NCBI RefSeq assembly: GCF_018831085.1
Contig: NZ_JAGPNM010000001.1
Span: forward strand, 372,001-436,000
DNA: 64,000 nucleotides
Source: Rheinheimera oceanensis
GTDB lineage: Bacteria > Pseudomonadota > Gammaproteobacteria > Enterobacterales > Alteromonadaceae
Direction of reading: 5' to 3'
Part shown: positions 9,428 to 19,070 of the stretch, piece by piece
Numbering within the stretch: the first letter of the stretch is position 1
Layout: each line of letters begins with the position of its first letter
Notes under the pieces: model-generated
The model's database searches: none
Told to the model about the DNA's origin: nothing
Seen by the model: only the letters and a program-made list of their open reading frames with translations
Made by a program: the position numbers and the translations under genes

Positions 9428-9865
9428 TCAGCTTACCTGTACTATTTCAACGCTGAAGGTCAGCGTTTGCCCGGCCAGCGGGTGGTTAAAATCTATCGTC
9501 ACTGACTCGCCTACCACTTCACGTACCAGACCGGGCATTTCAGAACCATCCGGCATGGTAAAGCCGATAATCATACCAGCCTTAGCCGGTGCATCGGCAG
9601 AAAACTTACTGCGATCAACATAGTAAATATTATCCGGGTTCGGCATACCATAGGCATCCTCTGGCGCCAGCGTAAAGGTTTTTTTATCGCCGGCTGCCAG
9701 CCCACTCAGCTGCGCTTCAAACGCCGGCGAGATACTGCCATCGCCCATTTGCAATTTAGCCGGTTTGTTGTGCACCCGGGTGCTTTCTGCCGCGCTGCCA
9801 TCAGACAACTTAATATCAAAGTGAAAAATAACGCTGCTGTTGGCACCGATTATTGCGTTTGTCAC
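9428..9865 (-). CDS. fkpB: FKBP-type peptidyl-prolyl isomerase, SlpA type
   Basis: A 145-residue cytosolic SlpA-like FKBP. The N-terminal FKBP half (VIFHFDIKLSDGSAAEST) is followed by an insert-in-flap region (LAPEDAYGMPNPDNI), then the return of the FKBP fold (FNHPLAGQTLTFSVEI). Proteins of this family combine proline isomerisation with chaperone activity. The start overlaps the lspA stop by 4 bases. Always found beside ispH and lspA in related genomes. Confidence 0.95.
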   Translation of the reverse strand: MTNAIIGANSSVIFHFDIKLSDGSAAESTRVHNKPAKLQMGDGSISPAFEAQLSGLAAGDKKTFTLAPEDAYGMPNPDNIYYVDRSKFSADAPAKAGMIIGFTMPDGSEMPGLVREVVGESVTIDFNHPLAGQTLTFSVEIVQVS

Positions 9866-10350
9866 TTTTTCACCTCGTTATTACTAAAGCTGTCCCAAAT
9901 AAGTAAAGCTGCACCAATACAGATAGCCGAATCGGCAATATTAAACGCCGGATAATGCCAGTTTTGATAGTACAGATGAAAAAAGTCTATTACGTAGCCA
10001 TAAATACTGCGATCAATTAAGTTACCTATAGCACCGGCCAGCACTAAACTCAGCGCCAGGTTAAGCTTTAACTGTGCCCTGCTGTTGCGCGCCAGCCATA
10101 CCGCCAGCACACAGCTTATTACCACAGCAATAATGGTAAAAAACCAGCGCTGCCAACCGCCGGCATCGCTTAAAAACGAAAACGCCGCACCATGGTTACG
10201 CACATAGGTGAAGTTAAAAAACGGCAGCAGTTCAATCGAATCAAACAGCTGCATATTGGCTATCACTACCTGTTTGCTCAGTTGATCGGCTACCAGCACC
10301 AACAGCATTAACCACCACAGGCGCCAGCCGGTATCTTTAAATAATGCCAT
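9862..10350 (-). CDS. lspA: Lipoprotein signal peptidase
   Basis: Inner-membrane aspartyl protease that cleaves the signal peptide of diacylglyceryl prolipoproteins. Four membrane segments are visible in 162 residues. The two catalytic aspartates are in the conserved blocks GAIGNLIDR and FNIADSAI. The start codon overlaps the ileS stop (TAATG), indicating coupling. Its substrates in this window would include the LAGC- and LTAC-type lipoproteins MltF and the S41 peptidase. Confidence 0.97.
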   Translation of the reverse strand: MALFKDTGWRLWWLMLLVLVADQLSKQVVIANMQLFDSIELLPFFNFTYVRNHGAAFSFLSDAGGWQRWFFTIIAVVISCVLAVWLARNSRAQLKLNLALSLVLAGAIGNLIDRSIYGYVIDFFHLYYQNWHYPAFNIADSAICIGAALLIWDSFSNNEVKK

Positions 10351-13178
10351 TATGCAAACGCCCGTTGTTCGCCTTCGCCCTCTACGTTACTCACGCAGCG
10401 CAGGCATAACTCGGCATGTGCAGCATTAGCCCCCACATCATGGCGGTGATGCCAGCAACGGCCGCATTTGGCTGCTGTTGAAGCTGCTACCTGCACGCTT
10501 AAGCCGGCTAATTCAGTTTGTACCGCATCTACCGGGGCATTACCGGTACTTACCTGAGCTGTAGAGGTGATCAGTACAAAGCGCAGCTCGTCACCCAGTT
10601 TAGCTAAATCTGCGGCCAGCGCTGCTGAAGCATATAAGGTTACTTCAGCTTGCAGTGATGCACCGATTTTGTCTTCACGCCGTGCCGCTTCCAGTACTTT
10701 GTTCACTTCATCACGCACCTGCAGCAATTGCTGCCAGAAGGCATCATCAAACTTACCGGCAGTGACACCACTAAAACCGGTATACCAGACATCAGTAAAC
10801 ACAAATTCCGTCTGCTGGCCAGGTAACTCCTGCCAGATTTCCTGGGCGGTAAAGCTCATTACCGGTGCCATCCAGCGCACCATCGCCTGCGCAATATGAT
10901 ACAACGCGGTCTGGCACGAGCGCCGCGCTACGCTGTCGGTATGAGCGGTGTACTGGCGGTCTTTAATGACATCCAGATAAAAACTACCCAGCTCCACAGT
11001 ACAGAAGTTCATCAGTTTCTGGCTAACCTGGTGGAATTGATAGTTATCGTACGCGTCGATGATTTCCTGCTGCAACTTAGCGGCACGGTTTACTACCCAC
11101 AGGTCCAGTTCAACCATCTTATCAAACGCTACTAAATCGGTTGCCGGGTTAAAGCCGTTTAAGTTAGCCAGTAAAAAACGCGCGGTATTGCGGATGCGGC
11201 GGTATTTATCCGCTGCGCGGTTTAATATTTCATCCGACACTGTCATCTCTGAAGTGTAATCGGTAGTGGCAACCCATAAGCGCAGGATATCGGCGCCTAA
11301 CTTGTTCATTACATCCTGTGGTGATACCACGTTGCCTAAAGACTTCGACATCTTGCGACCATCACCGTCTACGGTAAAGCCGTGGGTCAGCACTTGTTTG
11401 TACGGCGCTTTGTGCTTGATGCTAACGCCGGTCATCAAGGACGACATAAACCAGCCACGGTGCTGATCGGAACCTTCCAGATATAAATCAGCCTGATCAG
11501 CGCCGCCAAATTCCGGACGGACCTCGACCACGCAGGCATGGGTAACACCGGAGTCAAACCAGACATCCAGGGTGTCTGTTACCTTAACGTATTGTTTTGC
11601 ATCGTCACCCAGCAAGGTTTCAGCGGTTAAATCAAACCAGGCCTGAATGCCATCCTGCTCAACCAGCTTGGCCACCTGCTCCATTAACGCCTGAGTATTA
11701 GGATGCAATGCGCCGGTGTCTTTATCAACAAACAGTGCTATCGGCACACCCCAGGTGCGCTGACGTGAGATACACCAGTCTGGCCGGCCTTCCACCATTT
11801 TTTCAATCCGCTGCTGGCCCCAGTCCGGGATCCAACGGGTTTGTTCAATCTGCTCAAGCGACGTAGCACGCAGGCCCTGCTGTTCCATGCTGATAAACCA
11901 CTGCGGTGTGGCGCGGAAAATAATCGGTGTTTTATGCCGCCAGCAGTGCGGGTAGCTGTGCTTGTATGCCTTATGCACCAGCAGCGCACCGGCTTCTTTT
12001 AACGCCTCTACTACGCTGTCGTTGGCTTTAAATACATGCTGACCGGCAAACAGTGGTGTATCCGGCAGGTAAACGCCGTTGGCGCCTACCGGGTTAGCCA
12101 CTTCAAGGTTATATTGCTTGCCGACAATAAAGTCTTCCTGACCATGGCCAGGCGCCGTATGCACACAACCGGTACCGGATTCAGTGGTAACGTGCTCGCC
12201 CATGATCAGCGGTACGCTAAAGTCGTAAAGCGGGTGCTGTAATGGCACTAATTCCAGTGCTGCGCCTTTGGCAAAACCCAATGCGTGGTAGTGTTCAATA
12301 CCGGCGCGCGCCATCACGTCTTTTACCAGATCGGTAGCAATAATTAGGCGCTCAGCACCCAATGGCCCCTGCTCTACCTGCACCAGGCTGTAATCCAGTT
12401 TGGCATTTAATGCTACCGCCCGGTTGGCCGGGATTGTCCAGGGTGTGGTGGTCCAGATCACGACCGATACTTTACCGCTGCCGCGTTTGCCTTGCGGGTG
12501 ATCAAAACGGTCAACCACCGCTTCATCAACCACGGCGAAGCGCACATCAATGGCCGGTGATACCTTGTCCTGATATTCCACTTCGGCTTCAGCCAGCGCT
12601 GAACCACAGTCAGTACACCAGTGCACCGGCTTAAAACCCTGCTGTAAATGGCCGTTAGCAATAATTCTGCCCAGCGAGCGGATAATATTGGCTTCAAAGC
12701 CGTAATCCATAGTGCGGTAAGGGTTTTGCCAATCGCCCAGTACACCTAAACGGATAAAGTCAGTACGCTGTGCATCAATTTGCGTGGCAGCGTATTCACG
12801 GCACTTCTGCCTGAATTCTGCTGGTGTCAGCTTGGTACCCGGCTTACCATATTTTTTCTCGACTACCAGCTCAATCGGTAAGCCGTGACAGTCCCAGCCC
12901 GGTACATAGGGTGCGTCAAAATCGTCCAGCGTTTTCGCTTTAACGATAATATCTTTCAGAATTTTATTAACCGCATGCCCGATATGAATATTGCCGTTAG
13001 CGTAGGGTGGGCCGTCGTGCAGAATAAAGGTTTTTTTACCTTTTTTGGCTGCACGGATTTTGCCGTATAAATCGGCTTCGGTCCATTTTGCCAGCATTTG
13101 CGGCTCGCGTTGCGCCAGATTGGCGCGCATCGCAAAAGCCGTTTCCGGCAAATTCAGGGTATGCTTGTAGTCGCTCAT
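10350..13178 (-). CDS. ileS: Isoleucyl-tRNA synthetase
   Basis: Class I aminoacyl-tRNA synthetase of 942 residues. The HIGH motif is at 65-68 (NIHIGHAV) and the KMSKS motif near 607 ([10 protein letters not shown]). An editing (CP1) domain is inserted between them ([13 protein letters not shown] and [15 protein letters not shown]). The C-terminus has the zinc-binding cysteines CGRCW and CLRC of the bacterial type. Translation is coupled with ribF upstream (4-base overlap) and lspA downstream. No T-box or other leader is expected, because the gene lies inside an operon. Confidence 0.98.
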   Translation of the reverse strand: MSDYKHTLNLPETAFAMRANLAQREPQMLAKWTEADLYGKIRAAKKGKKTFILHDGPPYANGNIHIGHAVNKILKDIIVKAKTLDDFDAPYVPGWDCHGLPIELVVEKKYGKPGTKLTPAEFRQKCREYAATQIDAQRTDFIRLGVLGDWQNPYRTMDYGFEANIIRSLGRIIANGHLQQGFKPVHWCTDCGSALAEAEVEYQDKVSPAIDVRFAVVDEAVVDRFDHPQGKRGSGKVSVVIWTTTPWTIPANRAVALNAKLDYSLVQVEQGPLGAERLIIATDLVKDVMARAGIEHYHALGFAKGAALELVPLQHPLYDFSVPLIMGEHVTTESGTGCVHTAPGHGQEDFIVGKQYNLEVANPVGANGVYLPDTPLFAGQHVFKANDSVVEALKEAGALLVHKAYKHSYPHCWRHKTPIIFRATPQWFISMEQQGLRATSLEQIEQTRWIPDWGQQRIEKMVEGRPDWCISRQRTWGVPIALFVDKDTGALHPNTQALMEQVAKLVEQDGIQAWFDLTAETLLGDDAKQYVKVTDTLDVWFDSGVTHACVVEVRPEFGGADQADLYLEGSDQHRGWFMSSLMTGVSIKHKAPYKQVLTHGFTVDGDGRKMSKSLGNVVSPQDVMNKLGADILRLWVATTDYTSEMTVSDEILNRAADKYRRIRNTARFLLANLNGFNPATDLVAFDKMVELDLWVVNRAAKLQQEIIDAYDNYQFHQVSQKLMNFCTVELGSFYLDVIKDRQYTAHTDSVARRSCQTALYHIAQAMVRWMAPVMSFTAQEIWQELPGQQTEFVFTDVWYTGFSGVTAGKFDDAFWQQLLQVRDEVNKVLEAARREDKIGASLQAEVTLYASAALAADLAKLGDELRFVLITSTAQVSTGNAPVDAVQTELAGLSVQVAASTAAKCGRCWHHRHDVGANAAHAELCLRCVSNVEGEGEQRAFA

Positions 13179-14149
13179 CCGTTGGGTTCCGTCTTATCAG
13201 TAGTGGCATGCGCTGATGTTAAAGCGTCATGCTGAAAAAATGCTTTTGCTGCTCTCACATCAGCAGCAATTTGTTGTTGTAATGCAGCTAAACCGTCGAA
13301 GCGTTGTTCATTACGTAACTTATGCCGCAATAACACTTCTATTTGGCTACCATATAAATCGCCTTTAAAATCAAACAAGTGCGCTTCAAGCTGCTGCCGC
13401 TGGCCTTGCACAGTCGGCCGGTTGCCAATATTGGCTACGCCGTAATAGCGGCCAAAGACCGTGTTCGCCGTAATAGCATACACGCCAGCTACCGGCAGCT
13501 TACGCCGGTATAAAAATACATTGGCAGTAGGAAAACCCAAATCGCGGCCTAATTTGCGACCATGCCGCACGCGGCCGGTCAGGGCAAAAGGCCGGCCCAG
13601 CATCTCTGCCGCCAGCGTTAAATTGTCATCTGCCAATGCCTGACGGATCAAGGTGCTGCTGATCCGTTGCTGGCCTAACACTAAACTTGAGGTACTGTAT
13701 AAGCTAAATTGATACTGCTCAGCTGCTAATGCCAATAGCTCAAAATTGCCACTACGGTTACTGCCAAAGCGAAAATCATCACCGACAATTAAATGTGCCA
13801 CACCAAGCTGTTTTAATAACAACTGCTGAATAAACTGCTCAGGTGCCTGAGCTGCGAACGCGGGCGTAAAATTAACACATAACAACCGGTCTATACCCAA
13901 CTGCGCCAATGCTGTGTATTTTTCCCGAAACCGCGTTAAACGTGCGGGTGCAGCAGCGCCGGCAAAAACCTCCAACGGCTGCGGTTCAAACAGCATCACG
14001 CAAGATGGCAATTGCATTTGCCTGGCGATAGCCACTACTTTATGCAGCACGGCCTGATGCCCCAAATGCACACCATCAAAATTACCTATGGTAAGCACAC
14101 AACCACGATGCCGGGGCTGAATATTGTGTAAGCCGCGAATTAACTCCAT
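13175..14149 (-). CDS. ribF: Bifunctional riboflavin kinase/FMN adenylyltransferase
   Basis: Makes FMN and FAD from riboflavin. The N-terminal nucleotidyltransferase half (about 1-185) shows the [11 protein letters not shown] motif. The C-terminal kinase half (about 186-310) shows [19 protein letters not shown] and the GVYAI block. At 324 residues it is slightly longer than usual because of a polar C-terminal tail. It lies between murJ (50 bases upstream) and ileS (4-base overlap), as in many gammaproteobacteria. Confidence 0.96.
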   Translation of the reverse strand: MELIRGLHNIQPRHRGCVLTIGNFDGVHLGHQAVLHKVVAIARQMQLPSCVMLFEPQPLEVFAGAAAPARLTRFREKYTALAQLGIDRLLCVNFTPAFAAQAPEQFIQQLLLKQLGVAHLIVGDDFRFGSNRSGNFELLALAAEQYQFSLYSTSSLVLGQQRISSTLIRQALADDNLTLAAEMLGRPFALTGRVRHGRKLGRDLGFPTANVFLYRRKLPVAGVYAITANTVFGRYYGVANIGNRPTVQGQRQQLEAHLFDFKGDLYGSQIEVLLRHKLRNEQRFDGLAALQQQIAADVRAAKAFFQHDALTSAHATTDKTEPNG

Positions 14150-14199
14150 GCCTGCCGTTTCTGAGTACTGATTATAAACCGCGCATTATAGCCACTTAA

Positions 14200-15774
14200 T
14201 CATTTGCTTTCAGCAACAGAATTGGCTTTAAAATGCCGCAAACGCACACCAAGCAGCCCCAATAACAGAAAATACCCGGCAACGGCCAGCAGACACAATG
14301 CGCTTAAACGCCACACCTGTGCAGTAAAACTAAGCTGCACCCACTGTGCCAGTGTTGGTGTTTGCCAATAAAGCAATGCCGCCATCAGACAACTGGCAAT
14401 AACCAGCTTGAGTAAAAATACCAGACTGGTTTTACTTAATTGGTATACCCCGGCCAGTTTTAAACCACGGTACAGTAAAAATGCATTTAAACTGGCTGAC
14501 ATAGCCGTAGCCAGCGCCAGACCGACATAGCTTAAAAAAGGTGCCAGCATCAGGTTAAACACCATATTGGCTACCATGGCAATAATGCCAATACGTACCG
14601 GTGTTTTAATATCCTGGCGCGCATAAAAACCCGGCGCCAACACTTTTATCAGCATATAGCTTAATAAGCCGGTACTGTAAGCAATTAAACTGTACGACAC
14701 CATCAGCACATCATTTTGGCTAAACTCGCCACGCATAAACAGCAAAGCAATAATCGGCTGCGACAACACCATTAAACCCGCCATTGCGGGTATACCAAAC
14801 AAGGCAACAAAGCGCAGTGACCAGTCCAGCGTATGGCTAAAACGTTCGGTATTAGCAGTGGCATGATGGCGGGATAAATTTGGCAGAATTACCGTTGCAA
14901 TAGCAATACCAAATAAACCCAGCGGAAACTCAATTAACCGGTCAGAGTAATACAGCCAGCTAACCGCACCAGTGAGCAAAAACGAGGCAATTACGGTATC
15001 AAGCAGTAAATTTATCTGGCTGACCGACACACCAAACAGTGCTGGCAGCATAAGTTTGCGGATTTTAGTGACATTTTCATCGCGCCAGCCCCACTTTGGC
15101 CACACCAGCACACCGGCTTTGGCTAAAAACGGCAGTTGAAACAACAACTGCACTACACCACCGATAAATACCCCCCATGCCAACGCCAGCGCAGGCTCTT
15201 CCATAGTGGGTGCCATATAAACCGCGCAGGCAATCATAGCGATATTTAAAAACACCGGCGTAAAAGCTGCCACAGCAAAACGATTATAGGTATTAAGCAC
15301 GGCCCCCGATAACGCCACCAGGCTGATAAACCACAAATAAGGAAAAGTAATTTTCAGCATCAGGCTGGCCAGTTCGAATTTATGTGCTTCAGGGCCATCA
15401 TTTAGCCACTCAACAAACCAGCCCATACCAAACAGCATCGCTACCAGAGGCGAGGCAATCACCCCAAACAATGTTACCAGAGTAACAACAACGCCGAGGC
15501 TGCCGGCTACTTTAGCCAGCAATTCGCGCACTGCATCATCGCCATGTTTGGCTTTTACTTCGGCCAGCACCGGTACAAAGGCCTGCGAAAAAGCGCCTTC
15601 AGCAAATAAGCGGCGCAGAAAATTAGGAATACGATTAGCAAAAAAGAATACGTCGGCAGCGGCACCTGCACCGATAAAGTTGGCTACTACTACATCGCGT
15701 ACCAGCCCCAGTACACGCGAAATTAACGTCATAAAACTAACGATGAGGCCTGATTTTAATAACTTTGCAGACAC
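14200..15774 (-). CDS. murJ: Lipid II flippase MurJ
   Basis: Integral membrane protein of 524 residues in the MOP superfamily that moves lipid II across the inner membrane for peptidoglycan synthesis. The sequence shows about 14 hydrophobic segments and the family blocks TLISRVLGLVRDVVVANFIG, FFANRIPNFLRRLFAEGAFSQ and PALFGVSVSQINLLLDT. First gene of the group leading into ribF-ileS-lspA-fkpB-ispH and divergent from rpsT. Length is normal. Confidence 0.97.
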   Translation of the reverse strand: MSAKLLKSGLIVSFMTLISRVLGLVRDVVVANFIGAGAAADVFFFANRIPNFLRRLFAEGAFSQAFVPVLAEVKAKHGDDAVRELLAKVAGSLGVVVTLVTLFGVIASPLVAMLFGMGWFVEWLNDGPEAHKFELASLMLKITFPYLWFISLVALSGAVLNTYNRFAVAAFTPVFLNIAMIACAVYMAPTMEEPALALAWGVFIGGVVQLLFQLPFLAKAGVLVWPKWGWRDENVTKIRKLMLPALFGVSVSQINLLLDTVIASFLLTGAVSWLYYSDRLIEFPLGLFGIAIATVILPNLSRHHATANTERFSHTLDWSLRFVALFGIPAMAGLMVLSQPIIALLFMRGEFSQNDVLMVSYSLIAYSTGLLSYMLIKVLAPGFYARQDIKTPVRIGIIAMVANMVFNLMLAPFLSYVGLALATAMSASLNAFLLYRGLKLAGVYQLSKTSLVFLLKLVIASCLMAALLYWQTPTLAQWVQLSFTAQVWRLSALCLLAVAGYFLLLGLLGVRLRHFKANSVAESK

Positions 15775-15819
15775 TTAAACTTCCTTCTTCTGGCAAGCTG
15801 CTATTTTGCCCCTTTATTA

Positions 15820-15858
15820 ACGCAGATTACCAGTAGGCCACCGGATTAAAATCTGCGT
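15820..15858. repeat. Inverted repeat between murJ and rpsT
   Basis: ACGCAGATT (15820-15828) and its exact reverse complement AATCTGCGT (15850-15858) are separated by 21 bases. They lie in the divergent promoter region, 18 bases before the rpsT -35 element. This could be an operator or part of the murJ 5' leader. No known regulator site was recognised. Confidence 0.45.
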
Positions 15859-15875
15859 CTTTACCGTTAAAGCAT

Positions 15876-15906
15876 TTGACAACGGGCCATTAAATAGGCA
15901 TATTAT
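15876..15906 (+). promoter_or_regulatory. Sigma-70 promoter of rpsT
   Basis: A perfect -35 TTGACA (15876-15881) is followed by a -10 within CATATTAT (15899-15906), spacing 17-19 depending on the hexamer chosen. It is placed correctly for a short leader before the rpsT ribosome binding site. Confidence 0.7.
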
Positions 15907-15949
15907 GCGGCCTTTGATGGGTCCGGTTTAGTTTTTTAGGAGTGTTACC

Positions 15950-16219
15950 TTGGCTAACATTAAGTCTGCTAAGAAGCGCGCAATTCAATCAGAAAAACGT
16001 CGTCAGCAAAATGCTTCACAACGTTCTATGATGCGTACTTTCATAAAGAAAACCTACGCAGCGGTATTAACTGCTGACGTAACTGCTTCAACTGAAGCAT
16101 TCAAGAAAATGGTGCCTGTTCTGGATCGTATGGCCGCTAAAGGTCTGATCCACAAGAACAAAGCAGCACGTCATAAAGCTCGTTTAAATGCCCATGTTAA
16201 AGCATTAAGCGTTGCTTAA
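15950..16219 (+). CDS. rpsT: 30S ribosomal protein S20
   Basis: A small, very basic protein of 89 residues that binds 16S rRNA early in 30S assembly. The N-terminus [20 protein letters not shown] and the C-terminal [16 protein letters not shown] are diagnostic. The start codon is TTG, preceded by TTAGGAG. E. coli rpsT likewise starts with UUG, which is used in its autogenous control, so the weak start is probably functional here too. It stands alone between its own promoter and a strong terminator. Confidence 0.97.
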   Translation: MANIKSAKKRAIQSEKRRQQNASQRSMMRTFIKKTYAAVLTADVTASTEAFKKMVPVLDRMAAKGLIHKNKAARHKARLNAHVKALSVA

Positions 16220-16233
16220 GACACAGTTCCAAC

Positions 16234-16264
16234 AAAAAAGCCGGCATTAGCCGGCTTTTTTGTT
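16234..16264 (+). terminator. Intrinsic terminator of rpsT
   Basis: GCCGGC-ATTA-GCCGGC hairpin (16240-16255), extended by A/T pairs, with a T run at 16256-16260. It may also serve the convergent arsR-type gene on the minus strand, since an A run precedes the stem. Confidence 0.9.
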
Positions 16265-16278
16265 TTCGCTATCCGCTA

Positions 16279-16572
16279 TTAAGAGCAATATAACTTATGC
16301 AGTAATGCAATCAGCGCTTCAGCTTCTTTGCTGTTCAGGCTGTAAAATACCGTTTGTGCTTCTTTGCGGGTTTTTACCAGCTTATGCCGGCGTAACAACG
16401 CCAGATGCTGCGACAATGCGGACTGACTCAGCTCCAGTTTTTGATTCATTTCCCCTACCGACAGCTCCCCTTCCAGCAAATGGCAAAGGATTAATAAACG
16501 CCGCTCATTGGATACTGCTTTTAACAGCTTTACTGCTTTAGCAGAATTTTTCAGCATATCCTGTAAATTCAT
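16279..16572 (-). CDS. ArsR-family repressor of the BigR/SqrR (persulfide-sensing) type
   Basis: A 97-residue winged-helix regulator with the recognition helix region LSQSALSQHLALLRRHKLVKTRKEAQ. The usual metal-binding ELCVCDL motif is absent. There are only two cysteines, Cys30 (LLILCHLLEGE) and Cys96 (LHKLYCS), 66 residues apart. This is the same spacing as Cys41 and Cys107 of SqrR, which form a polysulfide bridge on sensing reactive sulfur (known for SqrR/BigR/YgaV). I infer a thiol/persulfide sensor rather than a metal sensor. It is divergent from the M28 peptidase gene, with an inverted repeat in between. No sulfur-oxidation genes lie next to it. Confidence 0.85.
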   Translation of the reverse strand: MNLQDMLKNSAKAVKLLKAVSNERRLLILCHLLEGELSVGEMNQKLELSQSALSQHLALLRRHKLVKTRKEAQTVFYSLNSKEAEALIALLHKLYCS

Positions 16573-16637
16573 TTCGTGTACCTGTATGTCCGGACGGCCC
16601 GATATTACCGCCTTCCTTATAGAGCGACAATATAATC

Positions 16638-16657
16638 ATTCTTATTTAACAAAGAAT
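16638..16657. promoter_or_regulatory. Candidate operator between the ArsR-type gene and the peptidase gene
   Basis: ATTCTT (16638-16643) and AAGAAT (16652-16657) form an inverted repeat with an 8-base AT-rich spacer. ArsR-family repressors of the BigR/SqrR type bind AT-rich inverted repeats. On the minus strand it overlaps the likely promoter of the repressor gene, so autoregulation is plausible. Confidence 0.35.
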
Positions 16658-16793
16658 AACACTTTCTGCTTTACCTCAGCGGTGAACACCTCTGTTAGTC
16701 TGACAAACAGCAGCTTTTAGCGTGCATAACTTCGGCAGCGAAAAAAAAAGTGCTACAGTCTGCGCACTACAATAACAAAAGGAACAAACAACG

Positions 16794-18125
16794 ATGAAAT
16801 TATGGTTAACCACGCTGGCAACCGCACTTAGCCTGCAAATCTCAGCTCAGGAACTTACACTGGATAACACCCTGGCTTATCAGCTGACAGAATCTATAAC
16901 GGTAGAAGTAGGCCAGCGTCTGGCCGGTAGCGAAGCCGATGCCAGAGCAGTAGCCTGGGCAGAGCAGAAATTTAAACAGCTGGGCTACGATAAAGTCTGG
17001 ACCGAGCCATTTAGCATGCAGTACTGGGAGCGGGGCAATGCCAGCCTGAGTGTCAGTGCACCTTTTCATCAAAATCTGGTTGTTACCGCTTTAGGTGGTT
17101 CTGTCGCTACGCCGTTTGACGGGATTAATGCTCAGGTAGTGATGTTTGACAGCCTGGAACAGCTAAAACAAGCCGATGCTGCGCTGGTAAAAGATAAAAT
17201 CGTTTTTATTAATAAAAGTATGGGTAAAGACAAACTGGGTACCTTTTATGGCTCAGTGGTTGGCGCGCGCGCTCAGGGTGCGGTAGAAGCAGCAAAATTG
17301 GGCGCCAAAGCTATTATTATCCGCTCGGTGGGTACCAGTATTAACCGTTTTGCCCATACCGGCATTATGCGTTACAACGATGAAGTCGCACGGATCCCCG
17401 CCGCTGCGATCTCGGTGCCTGACGCCATGCAACTGGCTAAAATGCTAAACCGCCAGCCAGAGCTGACACTGCACTTACAAATGCAGAACAAATTACCCGG
17501 CGAAGTAATAAGCCACAATGTTATTGCCGAGATCACCGGCAGCAAATACCCGGATGAAATTGTATTAATAAGCGCCCACATTGATTCCTGGGATGAAGGT
17601 ACCGGTGCACTGGACGACGGCGCCGGAGTAGGCATTGTTATGGCAACCGGCGCTTTACTGAAAAAACAAGGCCGCCCGGAGCGCACGGTACGGGTGGTGC
17701 TGTTTGGCAATGAAGAAGGTGGCTTAGTAGGTGCCCGTGCTTATGCAGCCAAACACGCTGCCAGTCTGAATAAGCATGTATTTGCTTCAGAATCTGACTT
17801 TGGTGCAGGCCGCATCTGGCGGCTGGATACCGGCTTTGGTGAAAAGGCACTGGCCTTTGGTAAAACATTGCAGCAAAAACTGGCACCGCTTGGTATAGAA
17901 ATGGGTGATAACACAGCCTCTGGTGGCCCGGATGTCTCTGTTTTAAAAGCACAGGGCGTGCCGGTTGCCAGTTTACAGCAAGACGGTACAGATTATTTCG
18001 ACTACCACCACACGCCAAACGATACGCTGGATAAAATTGATCCTGCGGCAATGCAGCAAAACCTGGAAGCCTGGTTAATTACCACCAAAGCTATTGCAAA
18101 CAGCCGCATTGATCTAAGGCAGTAA
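16794..18125 (+). CDS. M28-family zinc peptidase, carboxypeptidase Q-like, exported
   Basis: A 443-residue protein with a Sec signal peptide (ends QISAQ, about residue 19). The M28 metal ligands are visible: His262-x-Asp264 (SAHIDSWDEG), bridging Asp274 (LDDGAG), catalytic Glu307 with Glu308 (GNEEGG), Asp335 (SESDFG), and a His in DYHHTPNDTLD near 404. A PA-like insert precedes the catalytic core. It probably trims peptides in the periplasm. The ATG follows AAAGGAAC. It stands alone between the divergent regulator gene and a convergent membrane gene. The substrate cannot be inferred. Confidence 0.92.
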   Translation: MKLWLTTLATALSLQISAQELTLDNTLAYQLTESITVEVGQRLAGSEADARAVAWAEQKFKQLGYDKVWTEPFSMQYWERGNASLSVSAPFHQNLVVTALGGSVATPFDGINAQVVMFDSLEQLKQADAALVKDKIVFINKSMGKDKLGTFYGSVVGARAQGAVEAAKLGAKAIIIRSVGTSINRFAHTGIMRYNDEVARIPAAAISVPDAMQLAKMLNRQPELTLHLQMQNKLPGEVISHNVIAEITGSKYPDEIVLISAHIDSWDEGTGALDDGAGVGIVMATGALLKKQGRPERTVRVVLFGNEEGGLVGARAYAAKHAASLNKHVFASESDFGAGRIWRLDTGFGEKALAFGKTLQQKLAPLGIEMGDNTASGGPDVSVLKAQGVPVASLQQDGTDYFDYHHTPNDTLDKIDPAAMQQNLEAWLITTKAIANSRIDLRQ

Positions 18126-18126
18126 G

Positions 18127-18531
18127 CTAACCACGCACTCGCAGCGGCCTGGCTTTAACCGGAACAGGCCGCTGATGTTTACGATAACTGCTACGTAACA
18201 GCCATAACTGTATACCCACTACCAGCATAATCATGGCTGAAGGATAAAAGTACACATTGTCACTAACGGTAAACAGCAGCATCGCCACTATGCCGTAGTT
18301 AAAAGGTAGCATCTCGTAAAACCAGAACGGTAAAACCCCACCGTACTTATTTCTGGCATCTTTAATGTCTGAACGGCGGTTATCTGAACGCAACACCCAG
18401 ATAACTGCACCGGCAAACACAATAAGCACCCCGGAAACAACGGCCAGCCAGGAGTTTATCCCCAGTAAAATTGCACAGCCAACAGCAATATAAACGTAAG
18501 GTATCGTTTCATATAATTTTGCAGGCAACAT
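18127..18531 (-). CDS. Small inner-membrane protein of unknown function
   Basis: A 134-residue protein with four predicted membrane segments in two pairs, separated by a charged loop (RSDNRRSDIKDARNKYGG), and a basic C-terminal tail rich in Arg and Pro. The two halves look alike (IPYVYIAVG and LPFNYGIVA), suggesting an internal duplication. The open frame extends to 18684, but I chose the ATG at 18531 because GGAGAGGG lies just upstream and the extension is cysteine-rich and non-membrane. It converges on the M28 gene with no gap. No family was recognised. Confidence 0.75.
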   Translation of the reverse strand: MLPAKLYETIPYVYIAVGCAILLGINSWLAVVSGVLIVFAGAVIWVLRSDNRRSDIKDARNKYGGVLPFWFYEMLPFNYGIVAMLLFTVSDNVYFYPSAMIMLVVGIQLWLLRSSYRKHQRPVPVKARPLRVRG

Positions 18532-18716
18532 CAGTGAACCCTCTCCTTGTTCAGCTAAAACTAAGTGTAGAACAAGTTTTGTTTTATGTATGACAATGCC
18601 ATTACAACCATTAATTAAACTAATCCTAAAACAGCAAAATTCCTCAGTTGAGTAACACTGCACCGAACAGCATAATGCGCACAAATTATAGTCAGCCAGA
18701 TACGCAGGAAAACGTT

Positions 18717-19001
18717 ATGGAAAACATTATGTTCGATATTATCAGCTGGGTTGGCTTAACAATTTGTATTGGCGCGTTTTTTATTAAAGATGTGTTCTGG
18801 CTGCGCTTAGCAACACTGATTGGCTGTAGCCTGTTATTCGTCTACTACAGCCATATTGCTATTCCACAGGGTGTTATCTCTAATTTATTAGTATTATTAA
18901 TTAATGCTTACTACCTGCTGCGCTTTGCCAAAGCACGTAAAGCCGAAAAAGCCGCCCGGCAAAATCCGGCCACTACTCCGCTGGCAACTCAGGCCGAATA
19001 A
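18717..19001 (+). CDS. Small membrane protein, weakly like the YgjV family
   Basis: A 94-residue protein with three hydrophobic segments and an Ala/Lys-rich C-terminal tail. The pattern ISWVGLTICIGAFFIKDVFW followed by LLVLLINAYYLLR recalls part of the YgjV inner-membrane family, which is about twice as long; this is a weak resemblance from memory. The ATG at 18717 follows AGGAAAAC; the longer open frame from 18648 has no ribosome binding site. It is 69 bases upstream of smrA on the same strand. Confidence 0.65.
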   Translation: MENIMFDIISWVGLTICIGAFFIKDVFWLRLATLIGCSLLFVYYSHIAIPQGVISNLLVLLINAYYLLRFAKARKAEKAARQNPATTPLATQAE

Positions 19002-19070
19002 CCCTGCAACACTTTTGTCTGACAAACACTCAGGCTATAATTGCCGACCGATCAGACAGGAGTACCCACT

